Of a DNA stretch of 64,000 bases, positions 10,220 through 17,946 are shown piece after piece. Origin of the DNA: Streptomyces griseosporeus (lineage in GTDB: Bacteria > Actinomycetota > Actinomycetes > Streptomycetales > Streptomycetaceae). Made by a program: the position numbers and the translations under genes. A model generated the notes under the pieces. The model was not told where the DNA came from. It saw only the letters and a program-made list of their open reading frames with translations, and did no database searches. The DNA lies in assembly GCF_014656055.1 (NCBI RefSeq), contig NZ_BNBR01000001.1, forward strand, positions 248,001 through 312,000, in the 5' to 3' direction. Positions within the stretch are counted from its first letter, which is position 1; every line of letters begins with the position of its first letter.

Positions 10220-11089
10220 TCAGCGGTGGGGCACGACGGCCACCGGGCAAGCGGCCCGGTGCAGCACCGCGTGGGCCGTCCGTCCCAGCTGCGGCGTGTA
10301 GTGGTCGGCCCTGCGCCGCACGCCGACGACCAGCAGGTCGGCCTCGTGCGAAGCCTCGACGAGCACCCGGCGGGCATGCCCCTCGGCGGTACGGCGGTAC
10401 ACCGTCGGCTCCGGCGAGGCGGCCGCGAGCGCGGCCTCCAGCGCGTCGGCAGCCCGCTGCTCGTACACCCGGGCGGGCTCCCCGACGAGGAGCGGATGGT
10501 CGACGGGCTCGTGCGCCGGGCACTTCCAGGCCCGTACGGCGTGCAAGGGCACACCCCGCAGCCGGGCCTCCGCGGCGGCGAAGGCCACCACGGCCCTCAC
10601 CTCGGCGCCGTCCCCGACGCCCACCACGACGCGACCGCGGGCCGCCGTGGCCGCCTGGTCGTCATGGCTTCCGCGCAGCACGACGACCGGGCAGTCGGCA
10701 CGGGCGGCGACAGCCATGCTGACCGATCCCAGCAGCGTCTCGGCGACGCCGCTCCGCCCGCGGCTGCCGACGACGAGGAGCGTCGCGTCGGCGCTCTCGC
10801 GCACCAGCGCGTACTCCGCTTCGTCGGGCACCAGGTCGGCGATCACCTTCAGATCGGGCTGCCGCCGCCGCGCCCGCCGGGCGGCAGTGCCGATGATGTC
10901 CTCGGCCAGGACTTCCTCGGCGGGCCTGCCCGGATCCACGGCCGGCAAGGAGCCTTCGTAACGCTCCCAGAGCGAGGCGTAGACCACGCGCAGCGTCAGC
11001 CCCCTCAGGGCGGCTTCGTCGGCCGCCCAGCTCGTGGCCCTCAGGCTCGCCTCGGAACCGTCCACTCCGACGACGACGGGGAGTTCCAT
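10220..11089 (-). CDS. Universal stress protein, two UspA domains
   Basis: Tandem UspA-fold ATP-binding protein of 289 residues. The N-terminal domain (PVVVGVDGSEASLRA to about 145) has an intact ATP motif G-x2-G-x9-G-S in VGSRGRSGVAETLLGS. The C-terminal domain (about 150-289) ends VVGVRRRADHYTPQLGRTAH, where the Gly motif has degenerated. I prefer the ATG at 11089 because upstream in-frame codons lack a ribosome site. It lies 40 bases downstream of the second Usp gene on the same strand and is probably transcribed with it. Usp genes are core members of DevR/OsdR hypoxia regulons. Confidence 0.92.
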   Translation of the reverse strand: MELPVVVGVDGSEASLRATSWAADEAALRGLTLRVVYASLWERYEGSLPAVDPGRPAEEVLAEDIIGTAARRARRRQPDLKVIADLVPDEAEYALVRESADATLLVVGSRGRSGVAETLLGSVSMAVAARADCPVVVLRGSHDDQAATAARGRVVVGVGDGAEVRAVVAFAAAEARLRGVPLHAVRAWKCPAHEPVDHPLLVGEPARVYEQRAADALEAALAAASPEPTVYRRTAEGHARRVLVEASHEADLLVVGVRRRADHYTPQLGRTAHAVLHRAACPVAVVPHR

Positions 11090-11129
11090 CCTCGTCACCC
11101 TCTCTCTGCCAAGGGACGCAAAGCCCGGA

Positions 11130-12035
11130 TCACTCATGTGCCACGACGGCCACGGGAGCGGTGGCGTGGTGCAGGACGGCGTGGGTGACGGAGCCGATGT
11201 GCAGGCCGACGGGGTTGTGCCGGGCTCGACGGCCGACCACGACCAGCGACGCGTTGCGCGCGGCGTCGACCAGCCGGTCGGCGGCGCTGCCGGTCCGGGA
11301 CTCCTCGCTCACCTCCACGGACGGGTACTTCTGCCGCCACGGCCGCAGCACCTCGGCCAGCTCCGCGGCCCTCTCCCGCACGATCTCGTGGTGCAGGGAG
11401 GCGTCGTTGGAAAGGCCGTAGACGTAGTACGCCGGCAGGTACCAGGAGTGGACGGCGCGGACGGCGGTGCGGCGTCGTTCGGCCTCCTCGAAGGCGAAGG
11501 CGATCACGTCATCGGCGGGCATCTCCGTGTCGATGCCGACGACCACGGGCCGGTAGGCGGTGGCGGCGGACGGAATGCCCGCAGGGTCGCTCTCGTGCTC
11601 GTCGGCGGCCTCCTCGTCGGCCCGGACGACCACCACCGGCACGTCGGTGTGCGCGATGACGGCCTGGCCCACGGACCCGACCAGGAAGCCCGCGGCTCCG
11701 CTCATGGCGCGCGAACCCAGAACGAGCAGTTCGCCGTGGGCTGCCGCGCCGGCCAGCAGCTCGGCCGGCCTGCCGGACAACCGCACCAGGTCGACGCCGA
11801 CCCCGGGATGGCGCAGCCGAAGGCCCTTCACGGCCTCCCTCGGGATCCGCTCGGACCACTGCGTCCGCGTTTCCCCGCCCAGCAACGGAGCCTGGGCCCA
11901 GCGGTGCGGTACCGGTTCCGAGACCGTCACGACGGTCAGCGGCAGGCCACGCAGTGTCGCCTCGCGGGCCGCCCATTCGGCGGCGGCCCGGCTCTCGCGG
12001 GAGTCGTCGAGCCCGACGACAACGGTGGGGACCAT
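11130..12035 (-). CDS. Universal stress protein, two UspA domains
   Basis: Two-domain Usp protein of 301 residues. The N-terminus VPTVVVGLDDSRESRAAAEWA begins domain 1, which contains VLGSRAMSGAAGFLVGSVG (ATP motif). Domain 2 begins RPVVVGIDTEMPADDVIAFAF and ends VVGRRARHNPVGLHIGSVTH. It is a close paralogue of the Usp at 14767-15672, with the same length and matching ends, so a duplication inside the island is likely. The ATG at 12035 has a strong GAGGAGG site upstream. The promoter region toward the divergent gene at 12244 holds two palindromes spaced 21 bases apart. Confidence 0.93.
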   Translation of the reverse strand: MVPTVVVGLDDSRESRAAAEWAAREATLRGLPLTVVTVSEPVPHRWAQAPLLGGETRTQWSERIPREAVKGLRLRHPGVGVDLVRLSGRPAELLAGAAAHGELLVLGSRAMSGAAGFLVGSVGQAVIAHTDVPVVVVRADEEAADEHESDPAGIPSAATAYRPVVVGIDTEMPADDVIAFAFEEAERRRTAVRAVHSWYLPAYYVYGLSNDASLHHEIVRERAAELAEVLRPWRQKYPSVEVSEESRTGSAADRLVDAARNASLVVVGRRARHNPVGLHIGSVTHAVLHHATAPVAVVAHE

Positions 12036-12097
12036 GACGGTGCCTCCTCTTCGGCCGCTTCTGTTCTCAGCCTCGCGGCGAACCGGTGACCGCTCCA

Positions 12098-12132
12098 GGG
12101 GCCGCATGTCCTGTACCGGGACCGACCGGCCC
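12098..12132. promoter_or_regulatory. Putative DevR/OsdR-type operator pair
   Basis: GGACCGACCGGCCC at 12119-12132 fits GGnCCGnnCGGnCC. A weaker related element, GGGGCCGCATGTCC, starts at 12098, exactly 21 bases away. The pair sits between the Usp gene (minus) and the cNMP-binding protein gene (plus). The same pair with the same spacing is found upstream of the Usp gene at 15672. The link to an OsdR/DevR response regulator is inferred from the gene content, not shown. Confidence 0.55.
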
Positions 12133-12243
12133 AAGGGACCCGGCCGCCGGTGCGCCCGCGAAGAGGCCATGTGGCCCATGGCCCTCCCCGGCACGGGCGG
12201 CGACGCTGGGAGTGGGAAAGCCATGAAGCCCTGGAGGCGCGCC

Positions 12244-12708
12244 ATGAACGCTCCTGTCACGACGAGCGTGCCGCGGGCCCTGCCCGCCGAGCACCGGCAG
12301 CGGTTGATGGGGACCGCCCGCGAGGTGGCCTTCACCACGGGCACCCGCCTGTTCGAGGAGGGCGGCCACGCCGACCGGTTCTGGATCATCCGGACCGGCA
12401 CGATCGACCTCGACATGAGGGTGCCCGGCCGCCGGGCCGCCGTCATCGAGTCCCTCGGCCACAACGAACTGGTCGGCTGGTCCTGGCTGTTCACCCCGCA
12501 TCGGTGGCGCTTGGGCGCGGAGGCGGCAAGCCCGGTCCGCGCCTACGAGTTCGACGCCACCGTCGTGCGCGAGCTGTGCGAGGCCGACCCCGAGTTCGGC
12601 AGGAACATCGCGCAGTGGGTGGGCGCCGTCGTCGCCCGGCGGCTGCACGCCGCCCGCACGCGGCTGCTCGACCTGTACGGCCCCTACGGCAGCGGAGGCC
12701 TGCGATGA
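12244..12708 (+). CDS. Stand-alone cyclic nucleotide-binding domain protein
   Basis: 154-residue protein made of one Crp/Fnr-type cNMP-binding beta-roll: TGTRLFEEGGHADRFWIIRTG, then LDMRVPGRRAAVIESLGHNELVGWSWLF, then a helix running to the C-terminus. There is no C-terminal HTH, so it is not a complete Crp/Fnr regulator. ATG 12244 has GGAGG seven bases upstream. The stop overlaps the next gene (CBS-BON), implying that the two proteins work together, perhaps as sensory modules. Similar small proteins accompany Usp and CBS genes in actinobacterial stress islands. Confidence 0.85.
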   Translation: MNAPVTTSVPRALPAEHRQRLMGTAREVAFTTGTRLFEEGGHADRFWIIRTGTIDLDMRVPGRRAAVIESLGHNELVGWSWLFTPHRWRLGAEAASPVRAYEFDATVVRELCEADPEFGRNIAQWVGAVVARRLHAARTRLLDLYGPYGSGGLR

Positions 12709-13430
12709 CCGGATCCGGAATCGAGAAGGACGGGCGCGCCGGGTCGCAGGGAGCACTCGGCTTCGCCCACATCGTCAGCGATGTCATGACCCGCTCGGTG
12801 GCCACCGTCGGGCTGGAGACCCCGTTCAAGGACGTCGTCCGTGCCCTGCAGGACCGTCGGGTGAGCGCGCTGCCGGTGGTGGACGGCTCCGGACACGTGG
12901 TCGGCATCGTGTCCGAGGCGGACCTGCTGCCGAAAGAGGAGTTCCGCGACCGGGACCCCGACCGCCGCACCCAGCTGCGCCGGCTGGCCGACCTCGCGAA
13001 GGCCGGCTCGGACACCGCGCAGGACCTGATGACGTCCCCCGCGATCACCATCGCTCCCGGTGCCACGCTCGCCCAGGCCGCGCGCGTCATGGCGCGGGCC
13101 CGCGTGAAGCGGCTGCCCGTGGTCGACGACACCGGCCGTCTGCTCGGCATCGTCAGCCGCGCCGACCTCCTGAAGGTCTTCCTCCGCGACGACGAGGACA
13201 TCGCCGAGCAGGTCCGGCGTGAAGTGACCGCCTACCTGTTCCCCGGGTCGGCGCCCGATGTCCGCGTCCATGTCCAGGACGGGGTGGTCCGCCTCGGCGG
13301 CCGGATACGAGACCGTTCCCTGGTACCGGTGGCCGCACGACTGGTGCGGGCCGTCGAAGGGGTGGTCGACGTGCGGTTCGAGCTGGACCAGTACGAGCGC
13401 GGCGGTGCCGGCCCTCTCACCCAACGGTGA
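12705..13430 (+). CDS. CBS-pair and BON domain protein
   Basis: Paralogue of the CBS-BON protein at 7148, 241 residues. It has a 20-residue N-terminal extension, then CBS 1 (about 25-85; IVSDVMTRSVATVG, VVGIVSEADLLPKEEF), CBS 2 (about 105-165; [38 protein letters not shown]) and a BON domain ([29 protein letters not shown]). The start overlaps the stop of the cNMP-binding gene. The C-terminus runs directly into a relic of a LuxR-type HTH in another frame, so its last residues may have been changed by a deletion. Confidence 0.9.
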   Translation: MTGSGIEKDGRAGSQGALGFAHIVSDVMTRSVATVGLETPFKDVVRALQDRRVSALPVVDGSGHVVGIVSEADLLPKEEFRDRDPDRRTQLRRLADLAKAGSDTAQDLMTSPAITIAPGATLAQAARVMARARVKRLPVVDDTGRLLGIVSRADLLKVFLRDDEDIAEQVRREVTAYLFPGSAPDVRVHVQDGVVRLGGRIRDRSLVPVAARLVRAVEGVVDVRFELDQYERGGAGPLTQR

Positions 13431-13431
13431 C

Positions 13432-13566
13432 GGGCTCACCGACCGCGAGGTGGGCAAGCGCCTCCACGTGTCCGCGAAGACGGTCGAGAACCGCCACTCC
13501 CGGCCACTCGCCGAACCGGGAGCGCGCGGCCGGGCGCAGGCCGCAGTACTCGCCACCCCTCTGTAA
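13432..13566 (+). pseudogene. C-terminal remnant of a LuxR/DevR-type response regulator
   Basis: Immediately after the CBS-BON stop, the frame starting at 13432 encodes GLTDREVGKRLHVSAKTVEN and then about 24 residues ending GRAQAAVLATPL and a stop. This is the recognition half of a LuxR/NarL-type HTH; the closing RxQAAVLAT pattern is typical of DevR/OsdR-like regulators. The receiver domain and first HTH helix are absent, and the middle (NRHSRPLAEPGA) departs from the usual NHVSRLLAKLG pattern. It cannot be expressed as a regulator. With the broken kinase at 15869 it suggests loss of a local DevRS-like pair. Confidence 0.75.
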
Positions 13567-13595
13567 CAGACCGTGCCGGCCGACCGGAGCCGCCG

Positions 13596-14150
13596 ATGAA
13601 CGCGGGCAGCGTCAAGGACGTCCTCGTGGCCTACGCGACCGCGTACGGATCCACGCGGGAGATCGCCGAGCGTCTGGCCGCCCACCTGTCCGAAAGGGGC
13701 CTGGCGGCGGAGGCGAAAGCCGTGAGGGACGTGCATGACGTCACCGCCTATCGCGCTTTCGTCGTGGGGAGCGCCGTACACCGGCAGGCCTGGCTCCGGC
13801 CCGCCAAGGATTTCCTGCGCGACAACGCCGACGCGTTCGCCACCCGCCCGTTGTGGCTCTTCAGTGTCGGGATGCCGGCCGCCCTGCGGGGACCATGGCG
13901 GTACCTCGCACCGAAGGAGAGCCGGGTGATCGTCGAAGATCTGCCGGGCACTCTCCCGCACCACGCCCACCGCATGTTCTCCGGCGTGGTCACGCCTGCT
14001 CAGCTCCCCCGCCTCGGACGGCTGCTGTTCCGGCTGCTGGGGGGCCGATTCGGCGACTACCGCGACTGGAATGCGATCGATGCGTGGGCCGTGGAGATCG
14101 CCGGGACCTTGCTCGGCCGATCGCGTCGGGGCGTCTCACCTGAGCGGTGA
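13596..14150 (+). CDS. Flavodoxin-domain protein (HemG-like)
   Basis: 184-residue flavodoxin-fold protein. The FMN phosphate loop is VAYATAYGSTREIAERLAAH. VVGSAVHRQAWLRPAKDFL and PLWLFSVGMP match the second and third flavin-contacting segments of the flavodoxin_5/HemG-like family. No signal peptide or membrane helix. An electron-transfer role under low oxygen is plausible from context; the substrate is unknown. A GGCCGACCGG element lies just before the start (13578-13587), probably too close to act as an ordinary activator site. Confidence 0.82.
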   Translation: MNAGSVKDVLVAYATAYGSTREIAERLAAHLSERGLAAEAKAVRDVHDVTAYRAFVVGSAVHRQAWLRPAKDFLRDNADAFATRPLWLFSVGMPAALRGPWRYLAPKESRVIVEDLPGTLPHHAHRMFSGVVTPAQLPRLGRLLFRLLGGRFGDYRDWNAIDAWAVEIAGTLLGRSRRGVSPER

Positions 14151-14327
14151 CCGATCGCACGGGCGCGCCGCACCGTGGGCCGAAAGGCTCTGTCAGGACG
14201 GCCCAGGACGGCCCAGGACCGGGGCCGGACGGCTCATCGCCGTGCAGCGGCCCTGCGTCGAGGCTGGGGGGTGAACGCGGTACCGGACGAGTCCGGCGCA
14301 CGCGGCTCCTCCCGGGAGGCGAGGACC

Positions 14328-14423
14328 ATGAAGCACATCCGCGAGAGCAGGCGTCCCAGGCCGCCCCGGCAGCCCGAGCCGCCGGACCTGCGGACACCGT
14401 CCGGGCGTCCGATGCCCTACTGA
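14328..14423 (+). CDS. Possible 31-residue basic peptide
   Basis: A short frame starting MKHIRESRRPRPPRQ and ending PSGRPMPY, preceded by a good ribosome site (GGGAGGCGAGGACC). It is rich in Arg and Pro with no recognisable domain. Evidence is the ribosome site and a plausible start only. It could be chance, or the shortened remnant of a longer gene. Confidence 0.3.
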   Translation: MKHIRESRRPRPPRQPEPPDLRTPSGRPMPY

Positions 14424-14525
14424 GCGACGCCCGGCGCTGTCGGCGAGCACGTGGGTCCGCCGGCTTCCAGCGGCCGGCAGGCACATTCCGCCGTGACGGT
14501 GACCTTGCCGTTTCTCACGACGTTC

Positions 14526-14539
14526 GGGCCGAACGGCCC
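14526..14539. promoter_or_regulatory. Orphan OsdR/DevR-type palindrome
   Basis: GGGCCGAACGGCCC, a perfect inverted repeat with 6-base arms, matching the elements at 12119, 15755, 19091 and 19171. No intact gene starts nearby on either strand. Confidence 0.5.
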
Positions 14540-14766
14540 TGGCCGGCGCCGGGCGTGTGTGGTCTGCTTGAGGTAGCGGGAAGGACGAACCGAGACACGG
14601 AGAAGCGGCCACCGGCCGTGCACCGCGCAATGAGGACCCGCAAGAAGCGGATGAGCCCTTCCCGCCTTTTGGTGTGGGTATCACCTTCCGCGGACCGGAT
14701 GGGCGCGGTACGGGCAGCGCAGCGGACAGCCGCCGTCCACCTACGCGAACCGGGTCCGGCGGTCGC

Positions 14767-15672
14767 TCAGTCGTGCGCGACGACGGCGACGGGCGCAGTG
14801 GCATGGTGCAGGACGGCGTGCGTGACCGGGCCGAGATGGACACCGAAGGGGTGGCGCCGGATGCGGCGGCCCACGACGACGAGCGAGGCCGCGCGGGCGG
14901 CGTCCACCAGGTGTTCGTCGGCGCTTCCCAGACGGGAATGCGGGATCACGTCCACGGAGGGGTACTTCTGCTGCCAGGGCTTCAGCGCCTCGGTGAGGCG
15001 AGCGGCCTCCTGACGCACGAGCTCGGCGTGCCACTCCGGGTCGGCGACGAGTCCGTACACGTAGTACGGCGGGAAACTCCAGCCGTGGACGGCCTCCAAG
15101 CCGGTGCCCCGGCGGTTCGCCTCCTCGAAGGCGAAGGCGAGCACGGTGTCCGGCGAGCCGTCGAGGTCGACGCCGACGACGACCGGCCGGAAGCCGGTGG
15201 CTGCGGAGGGAACGCCGCCCGGGTCCGGCTCGTGCTCGTCAGTGGCCTGTTCACCGGCCCGGACGAGCACGACGGGCACATCGGTGTGTGCGATCACCGC
15301 TTGGCCGACCGCCCCGATGAGGAAGCCGCCGACGCCGCTCATGCCGCGCGAGCCGAGCACCAGCATCTCGGCGCCCTCGGCCGCCTGCGGCAGCACCTCG
15401 CCGGCCCGGCCGGAGATCTGCTCCAGGGTGACGTCGAGGCCGGGGTGGTGCAGCTTGATGCTGTCAGCCGCCTCCCGGGGAATGCGCTCCCGCCAGTGCG
15501 CCTCCGTCTCCTTGCCCAGCAGATGGGCCTGCGCCAAGGGCTCGGGCATCGGTTCCCAGACGTGCACGATCCTCAGTGGTGCGCCGCGCAGCGTCGCCTC
15601 GCGCGCCGCCCACTCGGCCGCTGCACGGCTCTCATGCAAGCCGTCCAGTCCTACGACAACAGTGCGGACCAT
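14767..15672 (-). CDS. Universal stress protein, two UspA domains
   Basis: 301-residue tandem Usp protein. Domain 1 starts VRTVVVGLDGLHESRAAAEWA and contains VLGSRGMSGVGGFLIGAVG (ATP-binding motif). Domain 2 starts RPVVVGVDLDGSPDTVLAFAF and ends VVGRRIRRHPFGVHLGPVTH. It is nearly co-linear with the Usp at 11130. The ATG at 15672 has AGGAGG seven to eight bases upstream. An operator-like pair at 15734 and 15755, in the same 21-base arrangement as at 12098, suggests its own hypoxia-type promoter. Confidence 0.93.
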   Translation of the reverse strand: MVRTVVVGLDGLHESRAAAEWAAREATLRGAPLRIVHVWEPMPEPLAQAHLLGKETEAHWRERIPREAADSIKLHHPGLDVTLEQISGRAGEVLPQAAEGAEMLVLGSRGMSGVGGFLIGAVGQAVIAHTDVPVVLVRAGEQATDEHEPDPGGVPSAATGFRPVVVGVDLDGSPDTVLAFAFEEANRRGTGLEAVHGWSFPPYYVYGLVADPEWHAELVRQEAARLTEALKPWQQKYPSVDVIPHSRLGSADEHLVDAARAASLVVVGRRIRRHPFGVHLGPVTHAVLHHATAPVAVVAHD

Positions 15673-15733
15673 GATGGGTGCCTCCTGATCGGGTGTGTGC
15701 GTCGAGCCTCGTCGCCCGCACCCGGCTTCCGCA

Positions 15734-15768
15734 GGGGCCGCAGGTCCCCGGCATCGGCCGACCGGCCC
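15734..15768. promoter_or_regulatory. Putative DevR/OsdR-type operator pair
   Basis: CGGCCGACCGGCCC (15755-15768; 13 of 14 bases of the perfect element) and GGGGCCGCAGGTCC (starting 15734), 21 bases apart, upstream of the Usp gene that starts at 15672. The arrangement matches the pair at 12098-12132. Confidence 0.55.
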
Positions 15769-15868
15769 TACCCGCCGGGCCGACGCCTGGTCCCACCGAT
15801 CGAAGGAGCGTCGCCGCCCACCGAGGACGAGGCGACCGGAACGGTCCTGTCGGCGTGCGCCGACCCGG

Positions 15869-16665
15869 TCACTCCGCCGGCAGCGGGACCCGCCACTCCA
15901 GGTGAGTCCCCCGCTCTCGGCCGCCCGCCACTGAAGGCTCCCGCCCAGTTGCTCGGCTCGCTCGGCCATGGTGCGCAGACCGCTGCGCCGGCCCTCGGGC
16001 GGGATTTCCACACCGTTGTCGGTGACGGTCAGCCGCACCTCCCGGCCGTCGGTCTCCAGCACCACGTCCGCCCGGTCGGCCTGTGCGTGCCGTCCGACGT
16101 TGGTCAGCGCCTCGGACAGCACGGCGACGACCTGCTCGGCGATCTCCCGGGGCACATGGGTGTCCAGGAGCCCTTCCATGCGGATGCTGGGCGCGAAGCC
16201 CAGCGCCGACACCGCGGCACCGGCCGTCCGCACCGCAGGTGAGCGCAGACCGGATCCGCTGTCGGACTCCCTGGCCCGCAGGCCGAATCGTGGACCGGAT
16301 GATCTTGATCGTCTCGTCCAGATCGTCCACGGCCCGCACGACGCGCTCGGCCGCCTCCGGATCCTCGACGAAGCGGCCCGCGCTCTGCAGGGTCATCCGC
16401 GTCGCGAACAGCCGCTGGATCGCCAGGTCGTGCAGATCGCGGGCGATCCGGTCCCGGTCCTGCAGAACCGCGATCTCCTCGGCGTCGTGGCGGCGCTCGG
16501 CAAGCTCCATGGCGACCGCGGCCTGCGCGGCGAAGCCCTGCAGCGGTTCGATCTCCTTGCTCGAGAAGGGGCAGCGTCCAGCCGGGCCTGCAGCTCGGCC
16601 AGCAGCTCGTCCAGCTTGAGTTGCGGCAACCGGACGCGGGCCGCCTTCGCGTCGGAGCCTGCCAC
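15869..16665 (-). pseudogene. Degraded DevS/OsdK-type sensor histidine kinase
   Basis: Pieces of a GAF-type NarL-family sensor kinase lie in order but in different frames. A GTG start at 16665 with GGAGG upstream gives VRLPQLKLDELLAELQARLD, the usual N-terminus. This jumps near 16572 to FSSKEIEPLQGFAAQAAVAM, the end of the second GAF domain, so nearly all of both GAF domains is missing. The HisKA_3 dimerisation helix follows (DRDRIARDLHDLAIQRLFA, with the phospho-acceptor His). A frameshift near 16287 moves the ATPase domain (EALTNVGRHAQADRA, DNGVEIPPEGRRSGLRTM) to another frame, and a one-base loss near 15908 returns the ending EWRVPLPAE to the first. Three independent lesions make it non-functional. 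Confidence 0.85.
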
Positions 16666-16780
16666 GCGTGGTCCTCCGGATCCGCTCGCCGTGCGGGCCG
16701 CCGTCCCCGCATGGCCATCACGGCGGCCTGGGTAAGGCGCTCCTCCCGGGCGGCGGCCCCAGGGCGGGTTGGATCCGCCC

Positions 16781-17218
16781 TCACGCGTGGTCCAGGCCGT
16801 ACAGGCTGCGGCCACCGACCAGCTCACGCCCGGTCACGAGGTCCGGCGAGACCCGGACGAAGACTTCCTGCCGGGAGGGCGCCCAGGACCGCGGACCGGT
16901 GCGCGCCAGGCGCTCCTGTTCGGTGCGATCGGTGACCACCGAGGCGGTTCCGGTGACGACCACGCTCCAGCCGCTCTGCCGTACGACGTCGATCTCGTCG
17001 ACCTCGAACGCGACCACGGTGCCGTGGACCGCGCGTACGAGTTCCGACGCGGCGGAGGTGCGCAGCACGACCGTCCCGTCGGGTTCGAGGCAGAAGTTGA
17101 CCGGCAGGACGGCGGGCAGCGCGCCCCGGGTGTGGACGATGCGGCCGACGGGCACCGTGGCCATCAGCCGGAGACATTCCTGCCGGTCCAGTTCGCGAAA
17201 TCCGTCGTTGCGGTACAT
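16781..17218 (-). CDS. Pyridoxamine 5'-phosphate oxidase family protein
   Basis: 145-residue split-barrel flavin/F420-binding-fold protein. It contains ECLRLMATVPVGRIVHT, ALPAVLPVNFCLEPDG, VAFEVDEIDVVRQSGWSVVVTG and a closing VSPDLVTGREL, typical of small PNPOx-like proteins that are abundant in actinobacterial stress islands. It is 33 bases downstream of the HTH-PNPOx gene and probably in the same operon. The substrate is unknown; flavin or F420 binding is inferred from the family. Confidence 0.86.
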   Translation of the reverse strand: MYRNDGFRELDRQECLRLMATVPVGRIVHTRGALPAVLPVNFCLEPDGTVVLRTSAASELVRAVHGTVVAFEVDEIDVVRQSGWSVVVTGTASVVTDRTEQERLARTGPRSWAPSRQEVFVRVSPDLVTGRELVGGRSLYGLDHA

Positions 17219-17251
17219 GTGGTGTCCGTCCCTGGCCTCACGGCCGTTCCT

Positions 17252-17929
17252 TCAGACCGTGATCCGGCGCCCGCTGATGCCGGTGGCGTCGATGCGCAGC
17301 CACAGGGGACGGCGTCCGCCGGCCCAGGGCTCGCCGTGGGCTCGCTCGGCCAGCCGGCGCACCTCGTCGGGGCTGGTGACCATCCGGCCGGTGCCCCGCA
17401 CGAGGACGCTCCAGCCGCGGCTGAACGCCTCGTCGATGCGGTCGACCTCGAAGGCGACACGGCGGCCCGCGGCTCGGGCGGGAGTCGCGTGCGGTTCGGT
17501 GCGGAAGGCGAGGCAGCCGTCCACGATGCTGTAGTTGACGGGCACGATCGACGGCCCGTCGACCGTGGGCACCGCGATCCGGCCCACCCCGTGGGTGCCG
17601 AGCAGCGCCCAGCACTCCTCGGCGTCCAGCCGGTGGAGGCCGGCGCCGCGGACCGCCCGGCCCGGCCCAGGTGGCCGCTCGGCGTTGCCGCCGGTCAGCT
17701 CGGTCACCGTGGTCTGAAGCACTCCGGCCAGCCGGAGCACCGCGCCCGCGCTCGGTGCCGCGTCGGGGTGTTCCTCCAGGTGGCGCAGGTAGCTTGTGGC
17801 CATGCCGGCACGGGCGGCGGTCTCCTCCCTGGTGAGTCCGAGCTGGGTGCGGCGCAGTGCGAGGCGGCGTCCGAGGTCGCCCACCGGGATCTCGCGCACC
17901 GGGCCCGGGACGGTGTGCTGCTCGGCCAT
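17252..17929 (-). CDS. XRE-type HTH fused to a PNPOx-like domain
   Basis: 225-residue fusion. Residues about 18-75 form a Cro/C1-type HTH (RRLALRRTQLGLTREETAAR, MATSYLRHLEEHPDAAP, LRLAGVLQTTVTELTGG). Residues about 90-225 form a PNPOx split barrel (LDAEECWALLGTHGVGRIAV, IVPVNYSIVDGCLAFRTE, VAFEVDRIDEAFSRGWSVLV). The second half is related to the neighbouring protein at 16781. The fusion suggests a DNA-binding protein that senses flavin/F420 or redox state. The ATG at 17929 has AAGGAAG upstream and the gene follows the alcohol dehydrogenase by 17 bases. Confidence 0.88.
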   Translation of the reverse strand: MAEQHTVPGPVREIPVGDLGRRLALRRTQLGLTREETAARAGMATSYLRHLEEHPDAAPSAGAVLRLAGVLQTTVTELTGGNAERPPGPGRAVRGAGLHRLDAEECWALLGTHGVGRIAVPTVDGPSIVPVNYSIVDGCLAFRTEPHATPARAAGRRVAFEVDRIDEAFSRGWSVLVRGTGRMVTSPDEVRRLAERAHGEPWAGGRRPLWLRIDATGISGRRITV

Positions 17930-17946
17930 GGTGCTCACTTCCTTTC

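Larger units (their letters stand above)
14151..14766. other. Long intergenic region with an orphan palindrome
   Basis: About 615 bases between the flavodoxin-like gene (plus) and the end of the third Usp gene (minus). It holds two tandem CAGGACGGCC copies near 14194, a possible 31-codon gene at 14328, and a perfect GGGCCGAACGGCCC palindrome at 14526. No other coding signal was recognised. The palindrome suggests that this was once the promoter of an island gene now lost. Confidence 0.5.

Noticed and set aside
10090..10301. Short frames between hypE and the first Usp gene
   Set aside because: No ribosome site, Arg/Pro-rich random-looking translation, no similarity.
14194..14218. Tandem CAGGACGGCC repeat as a possible CRISPR or regulatory array
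   Set aside because: Only two adjacent 10-base copies with no spacers; ordinary short tandem duplication.
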